A stretch of DNA of 64,000 nucleotides, taken from Thalassia testudinum (Eukaryota; Streptophyta; Magnoliopsida; Alismatales; Hydrocharitaceae). The position numbers and the translations under genes are program-made. Under the pieces are notes generated by a model that ran no database searches, had not been told where the DNA came from, and saw only the letters and a list, made by a program, of their open reading frames with translations. Numbering within the stretch: position 1 is the stretch's first letter; every line of letters starts with the position of its first letter. The DNA is taken from the NCBI GenBank assembly GCA_037157565.1, contig JAZHRO010000036.1, forward strand, positions 16,480,501 through 16,544,500, in the 5' to 3' direction. Positions 10,610-22,775 of this stretch are shown here, one piece after another.

Positions 10610-11794
10610 ACATTAAGACTCAATCAATGAATCCTTAGGGGTCGATGTCTAATCAATTTTATATTAGGCTTAGGATGTGAACGTGCTCAAGGAATGCGAT
10701 AGGGCATTATTTTTTGGGTTGGTGCCCCTTAGAGATTATTTGAAATATGTAGTGCACAAACAAGAGGTTCATAATACACGCATAATTAATGTGGTATCTT
10801 TTAAGGTTCAATGCCTATATTAATGAATTTTAGGGTTCAGTTAATTAAATGATTTCAATCAAGGTTCCATTGAAGCACACAAGAAGTTTTGCAAGTCTCA
10901 ATTATTTGATAAATTCCCATTAAGTATGGAAATGCAAGTGTGATCTATCTTAATATGTAAATGATGAATGTTAAGTCTAACAAGCCAAATGTGGTGTGGC
11001 TCAACCAAAGTAATCACTGGTCCTAATTCACCACTAACTAAATCACTAAAAATTAAAAAAAAAAAATTTAATGCACATTTTATAATTATTTTCAGAATTA
11101 AATGTGCACTGGGGTCTTCAGACATGTTTTGACACCCAGTCAGTAATTGGAAATTTAAAGGAATCAAACGCGCTCAAAATATTTTTTCAGATTTTTCCAA
11201 TGTGCATAATTATCACAGGAATCCAATGTCATAAATTCATTTTAATCAAAGTTGTATAAACATTCCTATGATTTTTGGACTGACACAAATTAGGAAGCAA
11301 AATCAGAACGGATATCAATGTAGTTCACGAAATTTTAAAAATTAAATGTAAATCATATGAGTGTGAAATTTGAACACAATCTTCCTGACTTCAATACCTA
11401 CGTCCATGAACAATTTTACAATTTTTAGGTGAAAAACTTCCAGGAAATGATTTTTAAAAAATGTTTTTGTTTGCAGTACGAATTTCAAGGAAGTGGTTTT
11501 GTTGATTTCAAAGGGATAAAATTCACCAAAAGAGTTTTTTTATTGAAAGCAAATAAGCACAAGAAAATTTTCTAACATAGGGATCAAGTAAAGCACCTAA
11601 TTTTCTTTTGTATTTCTTTTTTTTGAAAGAAACCTAACCTAACTAAGATAGATGCACTTATCTTAAGATGATTAAACATGCTTTTCTTCTGTTTGCCACA
11701 CTTTTCTACGCATTTTTGATACCTGCACACAAGCCAACAAATAAGAAGCAAAGTCGATTAGTAATCTAAAAGTAAGTACGAAATAATTCATGCC
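10610..11794 (-). mobile_element. Older pol-less LTR element, leader part
   Basis: AT-rich sequence continuing the older element after the nested insertion. Short similarities to the young leader (blocks on the theme CTTAGGATGTG and GCCCCTTAGAG) place it between the broken ORF and the primer site. No coding frame is supported. Confidence 0.5.
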
Positions 11795-11813
11795 TTCCCG
11801 ACAACGATGCTAA
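11795..11813 (-). other. Decayed tRNA-Asp-type primer binding site of the older element
   Basis: Plus strand GCCTTCCCGACAACGATGC is recognisably the same as GCCTCCCCGGCAACAGCGCC at the young site, with several substitutions. It is followed by TAAAT and TGATAACGC, which would be the LTR edge. Confidence 0.6.
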
Positions 11814-11815
11814 AT

Positions 11816-13700
11816 TGATAACGCTAAAACTACACGATTAGAATATAAAATTGTTGTAGCGTACAATAAAGCAATTGATTAAAATTTATAATTCCGAATT
11901 ATGTACAAAGAGTCCAGGTCAAACACAAGGAGTCAATCGTTAATCTTCAATACCTTTTGCAATTTATAGAATAGAGTAGTGTTGAATGGGAATTTGTACG
12001 TTGAAAATTTAAGTTTAGAAAACCCTGTCGTTGTAGTCGCATAAAAATCTATCAAACAAATAATTTAACCGAAGCTCTAGTGAGTATCAGGTCGAACACG
12101 AGAAGGTGTACATTTGATAAAAAAAATCACGTTTATATTTGTTGTCACAAAGTAGATTAGCTAGTTGAATTAAATCAACACTAGTTATCTACTTAAAGAA
12201 TAATTAATAGAAGATAGAGAGAGAATAAGATAATTAAAGAGAACATAGAGATAGAATCAATAAATATTTCATAAGCACAAAATTATGTTCATTGCATCTA
12301 CGTGTTACACTAGAAAGCGGGAAATCTAATATAGAAAGTAGTAAAAAGAGAAGGGGGGAGAAGTTATCCTCCTCGACGACTGTTTAGAGGACGAGCTGCG
12401 TTGACGGAGTGCTCAAACGAAGGTGGTGAGACGCTGGACGAGGAGAACGAAGACGGAGGATGAAATAGGGTGATGTCGCAATGGGATCCACTTCCTGAAT
12501 GGCGATGAGAGGACAACTAATGAATGCTCCATGAATGGGGTGAGAAGGTGGAAAAATTATATTTTTAACTCTAATGGAGCATCTCGGGTTTGGGACAAGC
12601 TCGTAGAGCTTTGGAGGGGGTGAGAGAAGAGAGGAAGACAAGATGAAAATGTGGAGGGCGTAGGGCCTTTTATAGGTGAGGAATAAGGGGCAAATAATTC
12701 ATTTTAAACTTAAAACATTAATGTAAGGGTCTTTAGTGATGGATGTAACCGTCACTAAAGCCCCCACGTTGCTAAACATGCGTGCACCCTTGCCTTTTCA
12801 GCTTCAGATGTTAAGCGTTCACCCACGTTCTCTTAACCTCAACCGTCCGATCGAGAGATCGGACGACTTAAACGCGCCTCTTAATCTTAGCATAACGTGC
12901 GCCCCCGTCAGATTGGACGTGCGTTCGCGCGTGAAGCACACGCCTTCATCCAGTGTGCCATGTAGCCATTGCCGATGCCACTTGATCGTGATCCAGTAAT
13001 GCGATTTCATCCGCGCCTGCTTGCCCATTCAATTTGAGGCGCGCAAGGCCTCAAACCGGTGCACTCTTCTTCACGTGAAAGCATGCAACCAACGTGTTAC
13101 ACGGCCTTTTGAGTGCGTTTTGGATTTATCGTTCACGCGCTCTCAGTCGTTGGATCGAGATCCAATGGCTGAGATTGCATCCTAATCATGCCTTCAAAAG
13201 TGGAGCGGGAGGCTTGGCCGATGTTGGGTGAATGGGATGGCGCCATGTGGTGCCATCTTGGCCGTCCATTTTCTCTAACTTATAGATGTTGCCACGGATG
13301 TTGGATTAGATCGATTTTCATGTCGTTGGGCTGTGATCGTCGATCCGAACTCATCCATGTTTGAGGTACGGATTTATACCACCTTGGTCCTTGACCTCTG
13401 ATCTTTCTCGGACTGCATCTGATGTTACGAAGGTCTGATCGGGGCGATCTCAGAGTCGTTGAACTCCGATCGCCGCCCTGATCAGATCCGTATGGTTGGA
13501 TCTCAAATCCAAGGCCCTGATAAATGTTGCCCTGTTCCCTGACCATAAAAAGAGAGAATTAACTTAAAATTTATGCAATATAACCCAAATGCATGATGAT
13601 ACATGTTATGCAATATTTATAATGTATGAAGCAATTATATGCCTAAGAACACGTATAAATAAACAGTTTATGTGACATAGATGTGTCTACATCAAGTTGC
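11816..13700 (-). repeat. Decayed LTR of the older element
   Basis: Collinear weak similarity to the young LTR runs through this stretch: a GGTCGAACACGAGAAGG block near 12,090 (young GTGTCGAACACAAAGAGGCG), a TATA box at 12,667-12,675, a palindrome at 12,732-12,759, CGTCCGATCGA near 12,844, and GATGTTGGATTAGATCGATTTTCATG near 13,300. The first 200 bp seem to be present twice in diverged form (11,816-12,010 and about 12,020-12,140). The far end is not defined; 13,700 is an estimate. Confidence 0.5.
12667..12675 (-). promoter_or_regulatory. TATA box of the older LTR
   Basis: The minus strand reads CTATAAAAG at the position corresponding to the young LTR TATA box. A TTTAGTGAT/GTCACTAAA palindrome (12,732-12,759) lies upstream in the reading direction. 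Confidence 0.5.
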
Positions 13701-16440
13701 AATTAATATAATATCAATGGATAGAGACAAGAATATTATAGGAATACTAATTTTTATTGGTACTATCAAAATGTCTCACAAATAGAATCTATATCATGGA
13801 TTACAATAAGAATAAAAGCATACTTTTCTCAAGGGTGCAAGTTAATCAAGAGATATGGATAACTATCCAAATTCTTGCTTTACTAATGGTTGAGGAAATA
13901 ATGGAGCATCAAGGTTGTTGATAAGAACCCTCTATTGACTTCTAAGCCTAGCATTAATTGAGGATGTTTTAGATGAGTTTGATCCTTAGTTGAGTTGAAG
14001 GTCTAATTAGATTTGTGACACCTTGGGATACTTTACATGTTGGTTGTTGATGCACATGCATGAATTGATATTAGTCATGCTTAAATTAAGTTAGTTCTGT
14101 AGCAATGAATGCATCTTTGCTTAGATTAGTCCATTAATTGACCATTACATTTAGATTAGGATTGCATGCATTCTCTTGCATTACACATCATATTATGTCT
14201 TATAAATAATTACGTACATTTTGTTGCTTGTTTGCAACACGGAGCAACATTGGTCTTTTGGCATTGGATTCCCATCTGTAGGCTCGATCGCAAAAACAAA
14301 ATCCCACTTGCAACTACCTCTCCACCGATTGCACATGCCAGATGCCCCTTTCTCCCATTTCTTTTCTTACTCAACGCCACCCATCAACAAGAGCGCAGAC
14401 CCTATCCACTACTCCCTTATGCTTAATCCATCGCACAGATCCTTATCTCTATGGCACTCGACTACTCATTTTACTCACTACTCCATCAATTTCCATCGCA
14501 CAAACACCCCATTGGCCACATAGGACGCTCTCTCCATTTCTCTCATCAGCATAGACCTCACCATCTCACTCTCTCTCAACAGACCACTCCACAGTGCCAC
14601 TCCCTCTCCACTTTATTTTTTATGCACAACAACTCCTCACTTGATAACCATCGTCACTCCCACTACCATGCCATCGACTATCCACTACCCGTTCACCATA
14701 TCCTTCCTCTCACACCTCCATCCACCATCTCATTAATCCACAGCCTCCATCTTCAAGCCACCATGGAGGAGCTTTAAGTAGGAGGAGCAAGGAGGATGCA
14801 CTGCCACACATCACTGCCGTCAAGAGAGAGCCACGCAGCTCGCCATCTCTGCATTGGTGAATCTAGGGGGTTTTTGTTTCCATCTATTTCATTTAATGTA
14901 TTTAGGACCCTTGACATTAAAGTTGATAATGAATGTTTTATTTTCTATTATGATACACGAGATGGTTGTTTCAATGAGTGGCTAGTTTCCTTAGGTGTGG
15001 GAGTAAGGGTATGACCTAGGTAGGCTAGGGTGTGCCTTAGGTTGAGTGGTGTTGCGTATGCAGGAACTTGAGTTGGTGGGTGCTACAGATCATTTGGAGA
15101 CAGCTCGAGCCTAGGAGCTAGTCTCCAAGTCGGGTTATGCCTCAGATGTGAAGTAGACACATGCCAAGCCTAGGGGGACGCATATTGCGATCACCATGTA
15201 ATCCAAGACACGCCTTAGAATGCCTAGGAATCGCCCCAAACCCGACGCCATTTCCCGCATTGCTTGCTTTTCGTGTTCTTCGCAGTTTCGCTGTTATATC
15301 AATCAGAACAAACTTAATTATTACTTTAAAAATTTGTTTCTTTGAATTTTGTGCAACCAAAAAATCGCCATACTCTTACTGAAGATAGGTCTTGAAATGA
15401 GGATTCTATGAATATAAATTTCACTGTCTAACTCTTTCTATAAAAAAAGATAAAATTCTTGGAGTGAAAGTGTGTCTATCTAATTTTCAGACTCTAGAAT
15501 TTGACCTTGTTGAATTTTATAAAATTGTATATAACTCGGACTTGGGTGAAATTTATGGCCTCAGTTTTTTGGACAAACCTAGTTTCTTAACCAAAATTCC
15601 TAAAAACTTTTAACTAGGTTAGACATACGGGCCCATCTAAAAATCATCATAGGATCATTTTTTGGACATCTATACCAATTTGAACATTAATTCCCAAACA
15701 GTTACCTAAAGGTCCTCTAAAATTTTAGGAAAATTCATAGGCACTTCTTTTTTATCATAGGCCAACCCTTCATGAGGATTCGACTCGACTTATCTCGTAC
15801 TACGTAATTTTAAGTTGGAACTTTTAATTGATGTGTTTTGCACGTAAAAAAAAAACTCTGATGATAGGAAATACTATTAAGGGTGGGTTTAATATTTTGA
15901 TGTTCTTTTTTTCCTCTTCACTTTGGCTAAGTCTTCAAGGTGAATTTGGTGTTGAACTCTTGATAGATTAGGATTGGATTACTTGCTAGATCTATTTAGT
16001 AAGAAGAGTATGATAATTTAGAAGGTCGGTTGAGTTTTATATCAATGTTTTCTTTTATTACTTAATATCAATCTCTTTTTTCTTTTTGAGCATAGGAGAG
16101 TCTTTTTTTCATTTAAGTAATAAGGGATTAAATCCCTTTAAAGTATAGAAATAGTGAGATAAGTAGTGGATTATTATTATTAATTGTTTTATTTATATTA
16201 GGAATAGGTTAGTGTAATAAATGGAAGGAAGATGTAATTAGTGAAGGATAGGTATAATAGATAAAAATAAATTAATGGAAGTAAATGTGATAGAGGATGA
16301 TAAATATAATAAATAAAAATAATATTAATTTATCAGCCATTGTGTCTAGAAAATTTATGTGAGGTAAAGTGCCACGTTAAACGTGAGCCCTACTTGATGT
16401 AAAGCGGCCTAAGGCCGTGGGAATAATTATACGGGGACGG
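13701..16440. other. Intergenic stretch, no gene recognised
   Basis: Open frames at 14,166-14,777 overlap in three frames over C-rich, low-complexity DNA and have no recognisable domain. The rest is AT-rich (for example ATAATAAATAAAAATAAT near 16,300). The last few hundred bases would be the upstream region of the TRAPPC6-like exon; no clear TATA box is seen close to it. Confidence 0.4.
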
Positions 16441-16494
16441 TCGGGAAGGGGGTGTGTGTAGGTGTGGTGAGGGGCGACGAGGAGGGAGGGAGCA

Positions 16495-16521
16495 AAGAAG
16501 AAGAAGAAGAAGAAGAAGAAG
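16495..16521 (+). repeat. GAA microsatellite in the putative 5' UTR
   Basis: About nine AAG/GAA units end 20 bp before the ATG at 16,541. GAA/CTT repeats are common in plant 5' UTRs. Confidence 0.7.
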
Positions 16522-16540
16522 GTCCATTATTTGTCTATCG

Positions 16541-16692
16541 ATGGGGAGGGAGGTGTCGGAGAGCTGCGTGGACGGCGTGATCATCGAGATGGTGTCTGCT
16601 TACTGCAACCGCTTCTACGCCACGAAGCCGGAGCTCGCCGCTCGCCGCATTGAGGCCATCGGATTCCAGGTCGGCCATCAGCTTTCCGAGAG
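16541..16692 (+). CDS. TRAPPC6/Trs33-like TRAPP subunit, exon 1 (partial gene)
   Basis: The ATG at 16,541 opens MGREVSESCVDG, followed by a MVSAYCNRFY segment and KPELAARRIEAIG...GHQLSER, which I recognise as the conserved N-terminus of the plant TRAPPC6 (Trs33) family. That protein is a small adaptor-like subunit (about 170-180 residues) of the TRAPP tethering complexes that act with Rab GTPases at the Golgi and in membrane traffic. The 152-bp exon gives 50 codons plus two bases and ends at AG|GTATGA, a plausible splice donor after the invariant Glu-Arg. A frame open upstream of the ATG is only the GAA repeat. I looked for the following family motifs (ERPRF, EAIKFICKDFW, RFRWL, FPCGI) downstream on the plus strand and saw none in the window. 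Either intron 1 is very long and TE-filled, or this is an isolated gene fragment. Codons show no stops or frameshifts. Confidence 0.75.
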
Positions 16693-19600
16693 GTATGACC
16701 ACTACACTGTATCAGCATCCCCATTCGAATAATTCTCACCCTTCCCCAATCGTAAGTCAACCATTCTTATTACGGATCTATCCATCCATCTATCTAATCT
16801 ATCTATCTAATCTATCTATCTATCTTTATCGGTTATCAGTAGCAAGCGAGTGTCTAGATCTCCGGAGGATGTTGCTACCTTTCCAGTGCCGCCCGCAGAC
16901 AGATAGATTGCAAAGCGCATCTATCCCCTTACTGGATGATCTATTTCTTGTTTCTGCTTCTTCAAGTGGACAGGGCATTCATTTGAACCAGGAGGATAAG
17001 TAATGGAAGACGTTCTTGATGGTAGGGTGGGTGGCACGAAGCATTAGTAATTTGTATGCTAGGAGGCTTCATGTGTGTCTCGAGGTGAATAATCGGTGGG
17101 GCTTGACTTGACTGGCATAATTTGTCGTTGCAACGCAGAGCAGATGCTTAAGCACGATCACATGGAATATTCCATGTAATCACTGTTTGTGTGTGTTGCT
17201 TCCCTGGCCAACTTAAGCATCGTACTCGCTAAAACTAGATCTTCTGCTTTGAGAAAGAACATGTTTCGTTCGATATGCATGTCTGTCGTCTGACTTTCAA
17301 TCCAACAGTTGAAAATTTGTCCTTTCGTGCTGCACAATCTATAGTTCATAATTAGATTTGTTTTCTTCCACACAGTAAGGTAAAAACTTACTAGCTTAGC
17401 TGTATTGTGGACTGAAACTATTTTGTAAATAAGATCCTTCATATTTGCTTTTGCTTCAATTTCTGGATTCTCCTGTGCCTCTTGGATAGTAGGAGATAAA
17501 GATGGATATCTTCCATTTTTTGACATATAGGCCGCTGCTGTGGTTGAGATATTTTTGACATACTTTAATCAAACAAAGCAATGCAAAGCTCTAGTAATCT
17601 ATAATCCAAACTGAAATAGAACTGAAGAGTTATAAGAAGACAGCATGCCTGTGAGTTGAAGTCCTGAGGATGTAGCCAGGCATGCGAACTTGGTGATGAT
17701 GTAAATGTGCGAAGTCATCGACATTCTAGTGCAAGTTCTTAGCCTTTGCAAAGTGTCTGTGTTCACTAGCCTTTCGAGAAAATACCAATAATATTAACTA
17801 GTTGTATGTGTAAGAGAACAAGATTAATTATTTTCTTTGGAAAGAAGAACAAGGAAGATACTATAAAAAAACCATTCTTGTTTTTTTTTTTTGAAAGGAA
17901 GAATAGGAATAACAACACATATAAAACCTATTTGACACTTAAACCTATCCCCAAAAACAGGTAAGCCAAGATGGTAAATTTGTTTGTAGATTGACAGATC
18001 TTCAATTTGGCAAGTAGATCTTCACTTTGAGCTGCAATTTTGCAAGTTACCTTTATAATATCACACTTGTGGTTCCTTGCAAAGAAAAAAAAATCACAGT
18101 AGTGCTGATTGGCGACCTTGTTTTTGACTTCGGCATTCCATCAAGAGATCATTCTATTGCTAGTCGAAAGAGCTATGTGATTGCAAACTCTCTATCACTT
18201 GGGAACTCTGTCAAGTTGCCTATCTAACAGAAAGAAAATCAAACCCAAAAATGATCTAATCCAATCTTTGAGGAACAAGTGGATTGAATGTGCACCTAAA
18301 TAGTAGTGGACTTGCTTATTTCCTAAAATGATGCAGCTAATGCTCCTCAGCATGCTGAACCTCAGAGAAGAAGCCTACCCATTTACATAGAAGTCTTTCT
18401 TTTAGAGATTTTGGTGGAAATATTCAGCAAGGTTCAAAATGCCAATTTCGATGTCATGCCGATGAAATTTTAAGTGTGCATTTCATGGGCATGCTGAGGG
18501 CATGTCGTGGAAATGCCCGTTTTTCGATGGGCATGCCAATGAGCATGTTGAGGGCACACCGTGGAAGTGCCGAGAGCATGCTAATGTATGCCAACAAAAA
18601 TGACAAAAGTAGTAAAAAAAACCAACAACAGCTTTGGTATGACCATCGATTTCGCTGGCATGTCGACCATGCCGACGGTAGGCCGACCATGTTGACGGCA
18701 TGCTAACGATATCCCTGTATTTCGACACTTTTACCATATCGACATGGTCTTTTCCCAAAAAAGGCCTTGCCAACAGCATTTAAATCATTGATTTTCAAGA
18801 ATTTAGCCAGAAGAAGTCATTTTTTTTTGGAGATTTTGATGGAAATATTTAGGAAGTTCCTTATTTTGTTAGGAAGCCTACCACTTCACCTTGACATTAT
18901 ATATTTGGGTCTATGTAACTAAAGGTACTTGTAGACAATTTAATGAATCAATTTAGCTGGCTAAAAAGTAGCAAGTTGAGAGCAGAAGTGCCTGCTTAGT
19001 TAGAATTCCTCTTCCTCCAACAACATCAAGTTCCAGAGATGGATCCATGTGTGCTTGAAACAGATTATCGATCCAGAAAGTTTAAATGACTTTTATTCAT
19101 CTTTGACTCCAACAATCACCTGCATCTTCAAAAAGATACTGTATCAATCGGATAATCACCCTTTCCCCTTTCAAAAATATTTTAGCAACTTCTACAACAT
19201 TGATTGATAACCCACTCAGTGGAAAGTCACTCAAGTAATAGGTGTATGTGATGCGTTAATAAAGTCTAATAATCATTATACCATAGGTATGATGATTAAA
19301 GGATGTGAAACTAGTCTTACTGATAAGATGGTTAGATGCACCCATACTTGAATGTCAGATGGGAAATAAGTGGTTGTTAGATTGGCAATGGTATTTCCTG
19401 CCTTTGTCAAAGAGGTAAACATAGAGGATGATCTTTAATGTTATGAGATAGAAGCTGTTGGAGTCAAGACTTGAACAACTATAAAAAGTGATCATTATCC
19501 TTTTAAGAAAGAGTAATTGCACGACTTCCACCTTTATGAGATGAACTTTAATCCATGCAATCTACAACTATAGACATTTGGCCAACCTAGGATTGCCTTG

Positions 19601-20860
19601 CAAACTTGTCCCATCACTTCTTATCAAATTGATTGATCTTCTTGCATTGAGTGCATGGAGGAGAATTATTGTGGCCATGGCCGCAAACTCTTTCATGGTG
19701 ACCAAGGCTCTTCCTCTACCATGGCCTCAACCATAGATATGACTAAAGCTTATGAACACTGCATGTTTAACATGTTAATAATAATTAGTCTTTACTAACC
19801 AATATAGTCCTTATCTTCAGAAATAAGTCCAAGTAGAGAATTTGATTTGTAATTGAACTGCACCTTGGATGCAAGTCATCACGAAACTTTGCTACCTACC
19901 AATACACCCTTTGCCTGAAGTTGCATTTAGTTGCAGGTTAGGCTTCCTTTCCCTTTAAGTTGCTTCTAGTTGCAAGTTATGCTTTGAGACTAGATAACTT
20001 TTAGGAAGCATTAAGTTTAAAGAAGTGCTTGGGGCATTAGTGGAATAAGTAGTAATCTAGTTGGTTAGATGTGATAAGTAAATTGATGTGATTTATGGGG
20101 AGATGTTATGTTTGAGTTGCGTTTCCTTTGGTTGTCGTTTGGTTGGAAAGTGGAATAAATAATGGTTGGATGCGATAGATGAGTTGATATATTGTAAGTA
20201 GCGATGTAAGACTTGAAATTTTATATTTATTTTTATATATCTAATGTCGAATAGTTTGATGTTAAAGGGAGTTAACATATTGATATTGTTTATCCAAACC
20301 CATGAGAGGTTGGATAATCTAAGCTATATATCGCAACCAAATGCAACCTTAATGAGTTATGCAACACATTGGATAAAAGCTAGCCAATTACTCAAACCTT
20401 GGATCTAGAGTGCTACAGAAGTCAAATAAGGATCCTTCTTGTTACCAAGGTTTAAGAAGTCGGCATGTGGTATGCGGTCGGTTGGGTCACCGCATAGAGA
20501 GTATACGGTGTGCGGTCGAGTATGTGATGAGTCTGCAGTTTTGTATATTTTATTTTAAAAAATATAAAATAATTAGTTAACTTATTAAAATTTATATTCT
20601 AACAAATAATACATAGCTAATAAACATCAACCACAACTAAAAAGAGATCTAAAGTCATACCTAAAATCAAAACTATCAGTCCTACAACAAAATCAAACCT
20701 AAAATACCTTTTTTTTTTTAAAAAAATCAAACTTAAAATATATTCTATCACAAAATCGGCTACCTACTTAGCCAACTACTCAGGTATTTGGCCCAAGTAG
20801 TTGGCCTTGCTTGCTTAGTGGATCGCCTGAGGATATTTGGTGCAGAGAGGGCAGCACTGA
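16693..20860 (+). other. Putative intron 1 or downstream flank of the TRAPPC6-like exon
   Basis: Starts with GTATGA at the exon boundary. No further TRAPPC6 exon was found. It holds a TATC microsatellite (16,777-16,830), a 122-codon minus-strand ORF (17,158-17,526) of unknown family, and a stretch with recurring GCATGC/GGCATG words (18,450-18,780). No transposon domain was recognised before the LINE at about 20,860. Confidence 0.4.
16777..16830. repeat. TATC/CTAT microsatellite
   Basis: Repeated ATCT(A) units with two TAATC interruptions, 85 bp after the putative splice donor. Confidence 0.8.
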
Positions 20861-20863
20861 CGA

Positions 20864-21535
20864 GTGTGTGGCCGTATAGTCAACCTACTCGGCCGACTTC
20901 CTGAACACTGCTTGTTGCATAGCAAATATCCTCTAAAAAATCTAATTTTTCTAAAAAAAAATAGTAATTTACAAAAAAGGTCCCTAACTTTATATCCATT
21001 CCCAAATTTGGTCATAATAAAAATGTTTTCTAGATTTGCAAGGGAAAACATGAGAGAAGCGGAAAGGGGCGGCAGAGGAGAGAATGGCGGAGTGTGGATT
21101 ATCGTGACAAGGAGGATGTGGCGTCGGAGGGAGGAGGGGATTCTTTGCTACAAGTGTTGCACTAGAGGCCACACTGTGAAGGAGTATAAGGATCCGGTGA
21201 GGTGTTTGCGATGTGGGGGCATTGGACATCGTAGGGCGACCTATTTGAGGGGCCGCTTGGAGCAAAGGAGTCGCGCATCTCTCCTTGCTCCACCCTTAGG
21301 TGTGTCAATGTTGGAGGTGGATGCGTTGTGGTCAGGCCAAACAACCACGATTGAGGCGGTGCTCAATTCGGCTTCGATTGGTGATGTCATGAAGGGAGAG
21401 GTGGGCTTAGAAGTGTTAAGGTGGGAAGTAAGGAAGCGACTGTCGAGGGAGCCCTTCAAGTTGGCATCGTTTGCGAAGACGAGGATGCTCCTCTTTAAGT
21501 TGTGGCCAGAGATCAGGGGAGCTTGGTACTTTTAG
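20864..21535 (+). pseudogene. LINE-1 ORF1 remnant with two zinc knuckles
   Basis: A 223-codon open frame; a likelier original start is an internal Met at about 21,024-21,051. It contains two CX2CX4HX4C-type knuckles, CYKCCTRGHTVKEY and CLRCGGIGHRRATY. In both the fourth ligand is Tyr instead of Cys. ORF1 proteins of plant L1 elements bind the element's RNA, and these knuckles are part of that. The remainder of ORF1 up to about 22,770 is broken into short pieces in several frames. Loss of the same ligand in both knuckles suggests decay by C-to-T (G-to-A) changes, and RNA binding is probably lost. Confidence 0.65.
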
Positions 21536-22775
21536 AGTTAAAGGTCAGGAGTGCAGTGATCTGGTGGTGCTTTCCAATGGTCCATGATAGGGCAACGACT
21601 GAATGATCGTCGTAGAAGGTGGGATCTCCATTGGAATTATGGGAATCCCTTTGATGCTGCAGATGTTGGAGGTGGTAGAGCAGTGGTATCCTCTTTCACA
21701 AGACTGAGGTCTTGTGAAGGGATTGGACTTGGGGAAGGTGACTTGTCAGTCGTTAAGGCAGTGGTAGAGATCAATGCGGGGCATGCGATACCGAGGAAGC
21801 TGACAACTTCGCCATGGAGGGACCTCTTGGGTCCTTTTGTGTAGTATAGTTGATGTAGGAGGTAAAGCGGCAAGAAGGCCTTTTGCGCAGGTGGTGCACG
21901 GCGGCGGGGGACCATGGCCAGCGATGATCACCGAAGATCCTCAGCCATGCGAGAGAAAGGTTTGGAAGAAGGGTTCGACTGTCATTATGGCGATTGCTGC
22001 TGAAAGGGCACTATAGATCACGGGGCCCGAGATCCCTACTAGTAATGGCACGAATTTCACTGGAGTGGGAAACAACATTGATGTCACGGTTAATGTAGCA
22101 ATTTTTGCTATTGAGGATGGATAAATGAAGGGGGCAATTACGTGCTGTGTGGGCTTAGACGGTGATAACATCAAGTGTTAATCTTTGGATGACGTGGATA
22201 AAGAAATGGGACCCACCCACAAAGCAAAGTCTATGTACACATTGGGCGCAAATCCTTACTCTCTATAGGGGTTTTCGGATTGATCTTGGATTCGGACACG
22301 GTAAGCCTCCATCGAAGTCATCCTCTTAGTGTGTATCACCCATTTAGGGCTCTCCTTCTTGTTCTCTTGTGTTTCACGATGGGGTGTAGGACCACCTGCA
22401 AAGCTCGAAAGAAAGGCAAGTGTGGTAGTAGGTGGCGGTGGCAATGGCAAACTCTCTACGTGGACGCATAGTGGAGGCGGAAGTGTTGAAGTTGTCAAGG
22501 TGGCAATTGGTGTAGTAGCCATGGCAAAGGGGGGTGCTATATCTTCCTCGATGGACCTTTAGGGGAGAGGGGTGCAAGATGACCACCATTCGCACCCCCA
22601 TTAGGCCGGAGGTGAATGCAGATGCTGGTGGTGAGAGGGGAGGATGGATGTAGTGGCAGATGATGCGGCTAAAGTGGGAGCTGATAACGACAACATCATG
22701 AATGTGGTGGCAAAGGTGGCGGGGTTCCATTGGATTGGTGGGGGGCTTCTCCTAGTTCCCAAGGACTGAGGTCTT

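Noticed and set aside
14166..14777. Four overlapping plus-strand ORFs of 70-108 codons
   Set aside because: They overlap in three frames over C-rich low-complexity DNA, with no domain and no preferred frame.
16390..16584. Minus-strand ORF over the GAA repeat
   Set aside because: Shadow of the GAA microsatellite and TRAPPC6-like exon.
18640..18665. DHRFRW translation resembling the RFRW box of TRAPPC6 exon 3/4
   Set aside because: Only six residues match, neighbouring family residues are absent, and it lies in the GCATG-word cluster.
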